From positions 1,490 through 35,032 of the forward strand of contig JAPLFM010000303.1 in assembly GCA_026390675.1 (NCBI GenBank): DNA of 33,543 nt, written 5' to 3'. The notes beneath the pieces are model-generated. The model was not told the DNA's origin. It did no database searches and saw only the letters and a list, made by a program, of their open reading frames with translations. How positions within the stretch are numbered: position 1 is the stretch's first letter; the number at the start of each line of letters is the position of its first letter. The position numbers and the translations under genes are program-made. The DNA comes from Candidatus Kapaibacterium sp. GTDB lineage: Bacteria > Bacteroidota > Ignavibacteria > Kapaibacteriales > UBA2268. Below are positions 17,552 through 25,849 of the stretch, in pieces.

Positions 17552-18481
17552 ATGAAACGAACATTATCTGTTTTCTTTAATATTGATAGAACTTATGTTA
17601 CTATTACAGAGCCCAATGAAAAGGGAATTGAGCTACTATATCTTAATTCTACCGATACTAATATCGACTTAGAGAACTTAGATGACGATTTTGCTCAAGT
17701 AGGTATAGAAGACTTGGAAGCTCTTTTGAAACCTATCGAAATTGAAGTTGATAGAATATGTGTTACTATCCCAGCAGAAAGTGTTTTAGTTTCTCAATTT
17801 CCAGGAAGACCTGGGATGGAAGAATCTGAATTGCGCAAACTTGTAAGTTTGGAAATTAGGAATGCTTATCCAACTTTTAACCCAGACGATTTTACATCAA
17901 ACGTAATTCCACTAGCTCAAAGACAAGATGGACAATCATTGATGCTTGCCGTAATTATGCCTAAGCAAATAATTATGTCTTGTATAGATATTTTAAAAGT
18001 TTATGATTTGCCCATAGAAAATATAGAAATTAGCCAGTTAAATGCTCATAGTGCTTTTTTATATAATTATCCAGAAATGATGGATAAAAATGTTATCATA
18101 ATTGGAGTTCAAGATCAGTTTATGGATGTAAGTGTAATTTCAGCTGGCAAACCTATTTATTATGATTTAGTATCTTTAGGTGATAAATCTGAAATTGGAA
18201 ATGTTTTTGAAGCTGAATATGAGAAATTGACTAAAACTGCAATTCAAAACATTGATTGTGCTTATTTTTTTGGAACAGGTCTTACCCGAGATATGTATAT
18301 ATCAGTTTGGGAAACCTCAATGCTACTAGGCATTGGTATTGGAAGACTTAATGCATTTAGAATGATTACTACAAAATTAGATTCAAGAGATAGGGAATAC
18401 TGTTCTAGAACTATGCATATTTATCCACCATGCATAGGGTCAAGTTTTCCTGCTTATCATGAAAAGATCAAATTAAGTTAG
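17552..18481 (+). CDS. PilM/DUF3822-like actin-fold protein
   Basis: The 309-residue soluble protein has no signal or membrane segment. The arrangement SVFFNIDRTYVTITEP at the start, an internal RICVTIPAESVLVSQF block, LRKLVSLEIRNAYP, and later KNVIIIGVQDQFMDVSVISAGKPIYYDLVSLG resembles the duplicated actin-like fold of PilM and the Bacteroidota DUF3822 family. From memory, DUF3822 genes commonly sit immediately before rsmD, as this one does (6 bases). There is no other pilus gene here, so a type IV pilus role should not be assumed. The family call is by pattern and synteny, not by a profile search. Confidence 0.55.
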   Translation: MKRTLSVFFNIDRTYVTITEPNEKGIELLYLNSTDTNIDLENLDDDFAQVGIEDLEALLKPIEIEVDRICVTIPAESVLVSQFPGRPGMEESELRKLVSLEIRNAYPTFNPDDFTSNVIPLAQRQDGQSLMLAVIMPKQIIMSCIDILKVYDLPIENIEISQLNAHSAFLYNYPEMMDKNVIIIGVQDQFMDVSVISAGKPIYYDLVSLGDKSEIGNVFEAEYEKLTKTAIQNIDCAYFFGTGLTRDMYISVWETSMLLGIGIGRLNAFRMITTKLDSRDREYCSRTMHIYPPCIGSSFPAYHEKIKLS

Positions 18482-18487
18482 AAAATT

Positions 18488-19036
18488 ATGAGAATAATTA
18501 GTGGGATTTATGGCGGAAGAAAGCTTTTCCCCAAATTACCAAATTCTGTTAGGCCAACAACCGATTCAAATAAAGAATCAATATTTAATATTTTAACTAA
18601 TCATATTGATTTTGAAGGCAAAACAATATTAGATTTATTTGCAGGAAGTGGTTCTTTAGGTATTGAATCTTTAAGTAGAGGTGCTTCAAATTGCACTTTT
18701 GTAGAAAATGATTTTAATGTTATTAATTCACTTTCAGAATCACTAATCTCTTTAGGAACTATTAAAAACAAATTCGAATTAATTAAAAAAGATGCTTTAA
18801 GTTATACTAAATCTTGTAAATCTTCATTTGATTTAATTTTTTCAGACGCACCATATAATTTGAAAGTTTCCAATCAAATCTTAAATGAAATTATCAATAA
18901 CAATTTACTAAACAAGGATGGTTTGATAATGCTTGAATATGGAATAAATGAAATGGTTCTTCCTCAAAAAAGCTATAAAACAATAAATCAAAAAAAGTTA
19001 GGCGAAACTCAATTTTCGATATTTCTAAATTGCTAA
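18488..19036 (+). CDS. rsmD: 16S rRNA (guanine-N2)-methyltransferase RsmD family
   Basis: The 182-residue SAM-dependent methyltransferase has the RsmD opening MRIISGIYGGRKLFP, VRPTTDSNKESIFNIL, the SAM-binding motif ILDLFAGSGSLGIESLSRGA and the acidic VEND. RsmD methylates G966 (E. coli numbering) of 16S rRNA. Motif IV, normally DPPY or DPPF, reads Asp120-Ala-Pro-Tyr here, so the first proline of the catalytic loop is missing. Otherwise the protein is full length. Its 3' end overlaps the convergent sensor-kinase gene by 4 bases. Confidence 0.9.
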   Translation: MRIISGIYGGRKLFPKLPNSVRPTTDSNKESIFNILTNHIDFEGKTILDLFAGSGSLGIESLSRGASNCTFVENDFNVINSLSESLISLGTIKNKFELIKKDALSYTKSCKSSFDLIFSDAPYNLKVSNQILNEIINNNLLNKDGLIMLEYGINEMVLPQKSYKTINQKKLGETQFSIFLNC

Positions 19037-22000
19037 ATTGAATTTTTTAAGACTAAACTAAATTTTGACCCTTTTCCTATTTCTGATTCAACAAAAATAT
19101 CTGCGTCAAGATCTCTTGCAGTTCTTTTAGCTATAGCTAATCCTAAACCAGTACCTACAATAAGACCTATAACACTTTTAGATCTAAAAAATGGATTAAA
19201 AATACTACCTAGATCATCTTGACTTATTCCTGTACCTTTATCAATAACCTCTATTATAGTATTATCACTATCTTTTATTACATTAATTGTAATTTCTTCC
19301 AATTTAGAATATCTAATTGCATTTGTAATTAAGATATTTAACACTATTTTAAGGTTATTTGGATTTAAATAAAGTACTATGTCTTGACTACATTTTAGAA
19401 CTAAATTGTTTTTTTTGTTGTCAAAATTAATGAATTCATCTATTGTTTTTTGTAGCAGAGAGTATAAATTTACTTCTTTATTTCTAGAGTATTTTGCCTC
19501 ACTTTCCTGTGAGTTCATTTGTAGTGCATCATCAACAAATTTAGTTAGCAAATCTACTGATTTTTGTATTTTAATTAAATAGTCGTTTACTTTATCATAT
19601 CTTTCTTTAAGAATTGCAGCTTCAATTACATAAGTTGAAGATAAAATAACTGTCAATGGAGTACGATACTCATGTGAAATCATTGAGATAAAGTTTGACT
19701 TTATTTCATTTAAAACCTTTTCTTCTTGAAGTGCTATAAAAGTTTTCTCTTTTTCTAATTTCAAGTCAACTAAAATCAACTCTAAATCTTTAGTTTTTTC
19801 TATTACCTTTTGTTCTAAAGAGTCGTTTAATTTTTGTAATTGATTAATTGCATCTTTTCTTTTTCTAATGTTAATTACTACATTAAATAAAGCAAAAAAT
19901 AAAATACTTAATAATGGTAAATAAAAATAGATTTTTAAATATAAAGGTCTTTCTTTTTCAAAAGTAATTGAACTACCCTTTTCGTCAAATAGACCATAAG
20001 AGCTAAGAGCTTGTATCTGAAATCTATGGTTTCCATAAGAAAGTTCGTTGAAATTAATTTTTCTTTCCAAATTCCACTTTGACCAAGACCCATCGTCTAA
20101 TTTATATCTTATTGGTATTTGATCTTGTTGTCTTTTACCTAAATAAGAGAAAACATTCCAAGAAATTTCAATATTTCCTTTTGAATATAGTGGTGATTTA
20201 ATTTCTATTTTTGGTAGAGGATTGTGCTCTTCTTTTAAATCTAAAACATTAATACCTAATCCATTTGTTCCAATTACTATGCTATCTTTTTCAATTAAAA
20301 ATGACCAAATGTTATTTGTTTTTAAACCATTCAGTTTGTTAAAAGGTGTCAAAACATTGTTTTTAAATGAAAAAAGTCCTCTTTTACTTGAAATCCAAAG
20401 TTTTTGAGAAAAATTGTCAAATGAAATTTGCATTGCTTCAGTTACATCAAAATCTTTAAAAACCTCAGGATAAGTAACAGAATCATTTTGAATTAAACCC
20501 ACTGTTTGTTTGCCACCACCAAACCATAAGTTCCCTTTGTTATCTAAACAAAGAGTATAAATTACTGAATTAATTCCATTTGAATGATTCCACTTACTCC
20601 ATTTACCATTTTTAAGTCTAAAAATACCATTGACTGTACCAAACCATGTTGTACCGTTTTTTTCTACCAAAACATCATAAACTCTATCAGAAGATAAACC
20701 ATTAGTTTTGTCAAGAGTTTCTATTTTCCCACTTGGTTTAAGTTTGTACGCTCCCTTGCCTCTACTATAACTATTTTTTGACAAAGTCAAAAACCATATA
20801 TTCCCTTTAATATCTTCTTCAATTTTATGAACTGGAGCTTCGGGGAATCCTTCTTTTTTGCCAAAGTGTTGCCATTTATTTTGACTAAATTTATAAACAC
20901 CATCAAAGTTGCTCCCACTTGAAACCCATATATTACTTTTACTATCAACTAAAACAGAAGTTAACCCATCTATACTTTTACCATTTATTTTAGAAGTCAT
21001 TTTAAATTCTCTCTTGTTATTTAAAACTCCCAATCCATGATAAGATGCTAAATATAGATTGTTGGCATTATCCCTACACATTCCATTTATTGAAAGTTGA
21101 TTCAACTCTTTGACATCATTGTAATAATTCCATTTGCTACTACCTAACCTACATAAAAAGATATTGCTATTATCGTGAGTAAAAAGCAAATTGTTTTTTG
21201 TAAATAGTATGTCGCTTGCTACTTGCAACTGATCTGGTGTATTTGGATCTTTTAACTCAATTTTTATATCTTTTTTATTTACTTGGACATTGCCAAGCTT
21301 ATCAGTAATAAACAATTCATTGTTCAGATTAAGTGCATAAGAACTTATATGATCTGAATATGGAAAAATATTTTTTAAGAATGAATTCTTTTTATTGAAA
21401 ATCCATATTCCATTATAATCCTGTGGATAATCAACTCTTATATAATAGGAACCAGAATTATCAGCAATTATATCTTTAACCCATAATCTTTTAAAATCAA
21501 TTTTAAATATTTTTTTCCAAACTTCATTTTCAAAATAGTAAATATTTTTGTTTGTAGTAATCCATAAATTTTTATCGTTACTTTTAAAAATATCTTTAAT
21601 TGAACCATTTGCTTTTTCACTAAATTTTAAATAAGTTGAAGCCTGTTCATATTTATCTTTACTAGAAGTAAAGTACCAAATATCCTTTTCAGTTTTTAGA
21701 TCATAGCTTACACCAAAGTAGCTTCCTTCTTTAATTTCTAAAACATGAGAAAAAATTTTACCAATAGGTAACTTTGTTTTCTTAATCCCATATTTAGTGT
21801 ATTTATAAATGCATTGATTATAATAAAGATTAACCCCGTCATATTCATCTATTTCAATATCACCAATTCTAGAATACGGTAAATTAAAAGTATCTTTTAT
21901 CAAATTCCATTTATAATTATCATACCAAATCATTCCTTTAGATGTTTGTGCAAACACTGTCCCATTTTTTGTTTCAAAAAGATTAATTATTTGATTTGAA

Positions 22001-22155
22001 GGAAGACCTGAATATGTTCCAAATGTAGTCCAACGCCATTGTTCCGTTATTTTTTCTTTAATTGAGGAAAAAGGAAGTTCAGCAAAAAGATAATTATAGC
22101 TTATCATAGCTATTATTATTAGAATTAGAGTTTTATTTATTTTTAATTTATTCAA
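19033..22155 (-). CDS. Large periplasmic beta-propeller sensor histidine kinase without receiver domain
   Basis: The protein is 1040 residues. A signal peptide (LKINKTLILIIIAMISYNYLFA) precedes many regulator-propeller repeats (about 35-640; blocks such as GTTWFGTVNGIFRLKNGKW and GNLWFGGG). A Y_Y_Y Ig-like domain (about 670-745), one membrane helix (about 755-775), a coiled coil and a HisKA domain with His828 in FISMISHEYRTPL follow. The C-terminal ATPase domain carries NAIRYSK, DKGTGIS and GTGLGLAIA. It resembles the sensor half of Bacteroidota hybrid two-component systems that detect glycan fragments, but it ends at the ATPase domain with no receiver or AraC domain. Its response regulator is not in the window. 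The start is TTG, one base after the asd stop codon; the next in-frame ATG (Met17) would cut the signal peptide in half. It is probably cotranscribed with asd. Confidence 0.88.
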   Translation of the reverse strand: MNKLKINKTLILIIIAMISYNYLFAELPFSSIKEKITEQWRWTTFGTYSGLPSNQIINLFETKNGTVFAQTSKGMIWYDNYKWNLIKDTFNLPYSRIGDIEIDEYDGVNLYYNQCIYKYTKYGIKKTKLPIGKIFSHVLEIKEGSYFGVSYDLKTEKDIWYFTSSKDKYEQASTYLKFSEKANGSIKDIFKSNDKNLWITTNKNIYYFENEVWKKIFKIDFKRLWVKDIIADNSGSYYIRVDYPQDYNGIWIFNKKNSFLKNIFPYSDHISSYALNLNNELFITDKLGNVQVNKKDIKIELKDPNTPDQLQVASDILFTKNNLLFTHDNSNIFLCRLGSSKWNYYNDVKELNQLSINGMCRDNANNLYLASYHGLGVLNNKREFKMTSKINGKSIDGLTSVLVDSKSNIWVSSGSNFDGVYKFSQNKWQHFGKKEGFPEAPVHKIEEDIKGNIWFLTLSKNSYSRGKGAYKLKPSGKIETLDKTNGLSSDRVYDVLVEKNGTTWFGTVNGIFRLKNGKWSKWNHSNGINSVIYTLCLDNKGNLWFGGGKQTVGLIQNDSVTYPEVFKDFDVTEAMQISFDNFSQKLWISSKRGLFSFKNNVLTPFNKLNGLKTNNIWSFLIEKDSIVIGTNGLGINVLDLKEEHNPLPKIEIKSPLYSKGNIEISWNVFSYLGKRQQDQIPIRYKLDDGSWSKWNLERKINFNELSYGNHRFQIQALSSYGLFDEKGSSITFEKERPLYLKIYFYLPLLSILFFALFNVVINIRKRKDAINQLQKLNDSLEQKVIEKTKDLELILVDLKLEKEKTFIALQEEKVLNEIKSNFISMISHEYRTPLTVILSSTYVIEAAILKERYDKVNDYLIKIQKSVDLLTKFVDDALQMNSQESEAKYSRNKEVNLYSLLQKTIDEFINFDNKKNNLVLKCSQDIVLYLNPNNLKIVLNILITNAIRYSKLEEITINVIKDSDNTIIEVIDKGTGISQDDLGSIFNPFFRSKSVIGLIVGTGLGLAIAKRTARDLDADIFVESEIGKGSKFSLVLKNSI

Positions 22156-22156
22156 A

Positions 22157-23149
22157 CTATCTCATTAATAGGTTCATTTCAATTACCTTTTCTGCAATTT
22201 GAACAGCATTAGTTGCAGCACCTTTTCTTAAGTTGTCTGCAACAACCCACATATTAAAAGTATTAATTGAACTACTGTCTTCACGTATTCTACCTATATA
22301 AACTTCATCAGTATCATTAGCAATAAATGGTGTAGGATACTCTTCTTCACTTGGATTATCTAAAATCTTTATCCCTTCAAAACTTGATAAACACTTTTTA
22401 ATGTCACTTATAGCAAAGGGGTAATTTGTTTCTACATTTACAGATTCTGCGTGACCACCCAATATTGGTAATCTAACACATGTTACATTTATTTTTAAGT
22501 GGGGCAAATCTAATATTTTTTTACTTTCAGCCATCATTTTGTTTTCTTCAACAGAATTTAATGACTCATCTATAGGGTGAAATATAGCGTTAAAAGCAAT
22601 TTTATGTTTGTCTTTAGACTCACCTGTTTCAATCTCATAATTTAGTTTGTCCATACCTTTTTGACCAGCACCACTTATAGATTGATAAGTAGAACATATA
22701 ACTCTTTTCAAACCGTACAAATCGCTGATTGGTTTTAAAGCTACCATAAGTTGAATAGTAGAGCAATTAGGATTAGCAATAATTCCACTATGATTTCTTA
22801 AATGATTAGAGTTTACTTCAGGTACTACAAGGGGAGTATTTTCATTCAATCTCCAATAACTACTATTATCAATTGCTAAACATCTATTCTTAACTGCAAT
22901 AGGTGCATACAATTTACTAATATCACTACCAGCTGAAAACAAAGCTATATCTACATCATTAAATGAAAGTTCATTTAATTCTTCAATTATTAACTCTTTA
23001 CCTCTAAATATAATTTTTTCACCTGCAGATTTTGATGATGCAAGCAATTTTAGCGAAGTTAATGGAAAATCCCTTTCTTCTAATACTTGAATCATTTTTC
23101 TTCCAACCAATCCACTAGCACCAACAATAGCAATTTTTAACTCAATCAT
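22157..23149 (-). CDS. asd: Aspartate-semialdehyde dehydrogenase
   Basis: The track ORF is extended at its N terminus; I start at the ATG at 23149 (Met34 of the track), giving 330 residues beginning MIELKIAIVGASGLVGRKMI, an NADP-binding Rossmann motif. The catalytic cysteine lies in IIANPNCSTIQLMVALKP and the active-site region includes STYQSISGAGQKGM. A histidine/arginine pair for substrate binding fits RLPILGGHAESVNVET. It reduces aspartyl phosphate to aspartate semialdehyde for lysine/diaminopimelate, threonine and methionine synthesis. The 33 residues before Met34 in the track are hydrophobic, poorly conserved-looking sequence from the leader region. The sensor-kinase gene follows directly. 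Confidence 0.93.
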   Translation of the reverse strand: MIELKIAIVGASGLVGRKMIQVLEERDFPLTSLKLLASSKSAGEKIIFRGKELIIEELNELSFNDVDIALFSAGSDISKLYAPIAVKNRCLAIDNSSYWRLNENTPLVVPEVNSNHLRNHSGIIANPNCSTIQLMVALKPISDLYGLKRVICSTYQSISGAGQKGMDKLNYEIETGESKDKHKIAFNAIFHPIDESLNSVEENKMMAESKKILDLPHLKINVTCVRLPILGGHAESVNVETNYPFAISDIKKCLSSFEGIKILDNPSEEEYPTPFIANDTDEVYIGRIREDSSSINTFNMWVVADNLRKGAATNAVQIAEKVIEMNLLMR

Positions 23150-23226
23150 GAAATAATATAAATAAATGTAACAAATTATAACGCAAATTAAATAAATCTC
23201 ACCTCTTTTTAAAACTAATATGTTTA

Positions 23227-23249
23227 TTTGGCTAATAATATTAGCCAAA
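23227..23249. promoter_or_regulatory. Perfect 23-base palindrome upstream of asd
   Basis: TTTGGCTAATA-A-TATTAGCCAAA has perfect 11-base arms around a single central base. It lies 78 bases before the asd start. It looks like a dimeric repressor operator; a terminator is unlikely because no gene ends here. Confidence 0.55.
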
Positions 23250-23256
23250 AAGTTAT

Positions 23257-23270
23257 TATTTGTACAAATA
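23257..23270. promoter_or_regulatory. Perfect 14-base palindrome next to the asd operator-like site
   Basis: TATTTGTACAAATA is a perfect palindrome 7 bases from the 23-base palindrome. Read on the minus strand, CATATTTGTACAAAT also contains a -7-like CATATTTG box that could belong to the asd promoter. Confidence 0.45.
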
Positions 23271-23649
23271 TGAACATAATATATTTTAGCTATTTTTTGA
23301 AATACAAAACAATTCGATTATTTTTTGATTTTAATTATTGCTTTATAATTATTTTTTTAGTTTTTGGTTTTTACAAATTGTGTTCATATTTAACCAACTG
23401 CATTTAATCAAGCATTTTATAAATTTGCATTTGTTGATAAGTAGCCATTAAGTAAAATCTATTTTTTGAACATTCAATTAATTAGAGTTCCCTCTATCCT
23501 TTGCTGTATCAGACTTTTACACACATACAAGTGTATAAAAAAAAGTTTGGCAAGCTATTTTCATTAGTAATCCTGTTGATAGAAAGTAAAATTGCTGAAA
23601 ATTTAAGTATTAAAGCAAATTACTTATACTTTAAAAAATGATTTTATTT
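23271..23649. other. Long non-coding stretch between divergent asd and flagellin genes
   Basis: No convincing reading frame is seen. The segment AAATATGAACA at about 23267-23277 recurs inverted (TGTTCATATTT) at about 23377-23387. TACAC...GTGTA around 23519-23536 forms a short imperfect hairpin. A weaker sigma-54-like TTGGCA lies at 23547. The whole intergenic span (23150-23770) is the longest in the window, as expected for two regulated divergent promoters. Confidence 0.5.
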
Positions 23650-23666
23650 TTGGCATAAGTGTTGTA
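23650..23666 (+). promoter_or_regulatory. Sigma-54-like promoter for flagellin
   Basis: TTGGCATAAGTGTTGTA matches TTGGCACG-N4-TTGCW at 10 of 13 defined positions, with exact GG-N10-G spacing; the -12 C is T. Transcription would begin near 23677, giving a leader of about 95 bases. No sigma-28-like TAAA-N15-GCCGATAA was found in the region. Confidence 0.4.
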
Positions 23667-23751
23667 TTGTTTAACACGTAGCCAAAATATGTTTTTAACA
23701 AAAATTTAGTTTTTTTTGTTTGAAACATCAATTTTGAAATAAATTTTATAC

Positions 23752-23769
23752 ATTCACATGGAGGTGAAT
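23752..23769 (+). promoter_or_regulatory. CsrA-type hairpin over a strong flagellin ribosome binding site
   Basis: ATTCAC (23752-23757) and GTGAAT (23764-23769) pair around the loop ATGGAG. GGAGGTGA (23760-23767), a near-perfect Shine-Dalgarno sequence, lies half in the loop and half in the stem, 3 bases before the ATG. ACATGGAGGT is close to the CsrA consensus ACARGGAUGU, with GGA in the loop as preferred. Such a strong Shine-Dalgarno sequence is exceptional in this window. Confidence 0.55.
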
Positions 23770-23770
23770 T

Positions 23771-24706
23771 ATGGCTTACGCAGTTGGCGGGAACGCTAGA
23801 ATTCGCACAAATATTGCAGCTCAAAATGCATATAACGCTCTTGATACGTCGGCAAAAGATATATCATTGAGACAACTCCGCTTATCAACTGGTAAACGTA
23901 TTAATAATGCGGCAGATGATGTAGCTGGATATATTACTTCTCGTGCACTTTCTGCACGTAATGGCTCGCTTAAAGCTTCATTGAAAGCAGTTGGTGATGC
24001 TCAAAACTCTTCTTATATCATAATGGATTCACTAGAAAATATTGGTGATTTACTTAATAGTATAAAAAGTAATGTTGCTACTGCAGCTTCGGGTGCAATG
24101 GGAACAGATGAAAAAGTAGCTCTTGCAAAAGCAGCATATAGATTGGTTCAACAAGTTCAAACAGTTGTTTCTTCTACTGTTTTTGGTGGAAGACAATTAA
24201 TAGATGGTACTTTCTCGGCTGATTTCGTAATTGGTACTATGGCAAATCACAATTTGTTAACTTTAGCAGTAGATTTAACTACAAACAATGTTGATTTCAA
24301 TGTTGAAAGTAACAATTTTGATTTAAACTCTCTTAACGTTTCTAGTTTTGGTGGAGTTTCTGGTTTGGATATGAATGTATTTAATAATGTTAGCTCAACA
24401 GATCTTGGGATTTTCTCTAAAGGATCTATAGGTCAAACATTACTAAGCTTAGCTCATGCTATTGACAATGTTAGTAAAGTAGCATCTTATGTTGGTGGAG
24501 TAGTTAATAGACTAGATTCTCAAGAAGTTATTATTAATAGTCAAATAGTTAATTACAATGCAGCAATTTCTAGAATTGAAGATTCTGATGTGGCTAAAGA
24601 GCAATTAGAATTAGTTAAATCACAATTCTTGCAAAATGCTTCGTTAAGTTCATTGACTCAAGCAAATCAAAACACTCAAGCATTCTTACAATTATTACAA
24701 AGATAA
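23771..24706 (+). CDS. Flagellin, first copy
   Basis: The 311-residue protein has both conserved flagellin ends. The N-terminal D0/D1 region (about 1-145) contains LRLSTGKRINNAADDVAGYITS, and the C-terminal D1/D0 region (about 235-311) contains NRLDSQEVIINSQIVNYNAAISRIEDSDVAKE and ends SLTQANQNTQAFLQLLQR. The variable middle is short (about 150-230), giving a thin filament subunit of D0-D1 type. There is no Sec signal; flagellins are exported by the flagellar type III apparatus. The start is fixed by GGAGGTGA just upstream. It aligns without gaps to the next gene, so the two are tandem duplicates. No other flagellar gene lies in the window. Confidence 0.93.
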   Translation: MAYAVGGNARIRTNIAAQNAYNALDTSAKDISLRQLRLSTGKRINNAADDVAGYITSRALSARNGSLKASLKAVGDAQNSSYIIMDSLENIGDLLNSIKSNVATAASGAMGTDEKVALAKAAYRLVQQVQTVVSSTVFGGRQLIDGTFSADFVIGTMANHNLLTLAVDLTTNNVDFNVESNNFDLNSLNVSSFGGVSGLDMNVFNNVSSTDLGIFSKGSIGQTLLSLAHAIDNVSKVASYVGGVVNRLDSQEVIINSQIVNYNAAISRIEDSDVAKEQLELVKSQFLQNASLSSLTQANQNTQAFLQLLQR

Positions 24707-24772
24707 TTTTTGAATTTTGGTTTTATTTTTTGAGTGTTTTATTTTTAATTATTTTTATTTTAAGGTATTACT

Positions 24773-25708
24773 ATGCCATTTGCATCAGGTATGCTATCTC
24801 GCATACGTTCAAATGTATCAGCTGAAAATGCTTATAATTCGTTAGCGTCAGCAAGTTTGGATATATCGCAAAGACAACTTAGATTGTCAACTGGAAAGAG
24901 AATTAATAATGCTTCTGATGATGTAGCTGGATATATTACATCAAAAGCTTTAATTTCTAGAAATGGATCCTTGAAATCTGCAATAAAAACTGTAGGTGAT
25001 GGAAAGAATGTCGCTAATATTTCAATGGATGCCTACGAAGGTGTTAATAATTTAATAACATTGATTAAAGATTCGACAGCTTCAGCTTCTTCTGGAGCTT
25101 TAGGTACTGATGAAAAGGTTGCATTAGCTAAAGCTGCATATAGAATGGCTCAACAAATTCAGACTGTTGTTGATTCAACTGTATTTGGTGGTAGACAATT
25201 AATTGATGGAACATATTCAGCTGATTATTTTATTGGTACAAACAATAAAAGTTCTTTAATAACACTAAATATTGACTTGTCATTTAACAATACTGATTTT
25301 GACGTTTCTAGAAAAGATTTTAATATAAATTCTTTAACAACAAGTAATTTTGGTGGTGTTACAAATTTAGATTTAAAAGAGTTAAATAATATAACTTCTG
25401 AAGGTCTTGGAATTTTTGCTTCAACAGCAATTGGTTTGACTTTATTTAGTCTAGCTGAAGCTTTGAATAATGTTAATAAAGTAGGATCATATTTAGGTGG
25501 AATTTCAAATAGATTGGATTCTCAAGATTCTTTACTAAGTATTCAAATTACTAACTATAATGCTGCAATTTCAAGATTAGAAGATGCTGATGTAGCTCAA
25601 GAACAGCTATCATTAGTGAAATCACAATTCTTACAAACAGCATCATTGACTTCACTTTCTCAAGCAAACCAAAATCCAAATGGATTTTTGCAATTGATTA
25701 GGCAATAA
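24773..25708 (+). CDS. Flagellin, second copy
   Basis: The protein is also 311 residues and aligns with the upstream copy end to end without gaps, more than half identical by eye. Conserved blocks include LRLSTGKRINNASDDVAGYI, GTDEKVALAKAAYRMAQQ, STVFGGRQLIDGTYSAD and LEDADVAQEQLSLVKSQFLQ. Differences concentrate in the middle third. The gap to the first copy is 66 bases with no terminator, so cotranscription is likely, but the ribosome binding site (AAGGT, 8 bases before ATG) is weaker and lacks the hairpin of the first copy. This suggests a lower or differently controlled dose, for example a minor filament subunit. An AT-only hairpin terminator follows. Confidence 0.93.
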   Translation: MPFASGMLSRIRSNVSAENAYNSLASASLDISQRQLRLSTGKRINNASDDVAGYITSKALISRNGSLKSAIKTVGDGKNVANISMDAYEGVNNLITLIKDSTASASSGALGTDEKVALAKAAYRMAQQIQTVVDSTVFGGRQLIDGTYSADYFIGTNNKSSLITLNIDLSFNNTDFDVSRKDFNINSLTTSNFGGVTNLDLKELNNITSEGLGIFASTAIGLTLFSLAEALNNVNKVGSYLGGISNRLDSQDSLLSIQITNYNAAISRLEDADVAQEQLSLVKSQFLQTASLTSLSQANQNPNGFLQLIRQ

Positions 25709-25791
25709 TTTGAATTACACAATTTAATTGATTTTAGAATATTTGATGATTTAAAATGAATTTTGTTTTAATTAAACTTTCATTTAGTTAG

Positions 25792-25822
25792 TATTATTAT
25801 TAACTAGAATAATAATATTTTT
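25792..25822 (+). terminator. AT-only terminator after flagellins
   Basis: TATTATTATT (25792-25801) and AATAATAATA (25808-25817) are perfect 10-bp complements with loop AACTAG, followed by TTTTT. The stem contains no G or C, which is weak for a terminator. A second hairpin ACATTGA/TCAATGT (25836-25856) overlaps the convergent polA stop codon. Confidence 0.45.
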
Positions 25823-25849
25823 GGTTTAGGAATTGACATTGACTTAATA

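Noticed and set aside
17552-18481. Type IV pilus locus
   Set aside because: A PilM-like fold alone, next to rsmD and without PilN/O/P/Q or ATPases, fits the DUF3822 context better.
23150-23248. N-terminal 33 residues of the track asd ORF
   Set aside because: The family starts at the Rossmann strand KIAIVGASG; the extension overlaps the promoter region and part of the 23-base palindrome.
23547-23563. Second sigma-54-like site TTGGCAAGCTATTTTCA upstream of flagellin
   Set aside because: The -12 half lacks the conserved G, so the site at 23650 is preferred.
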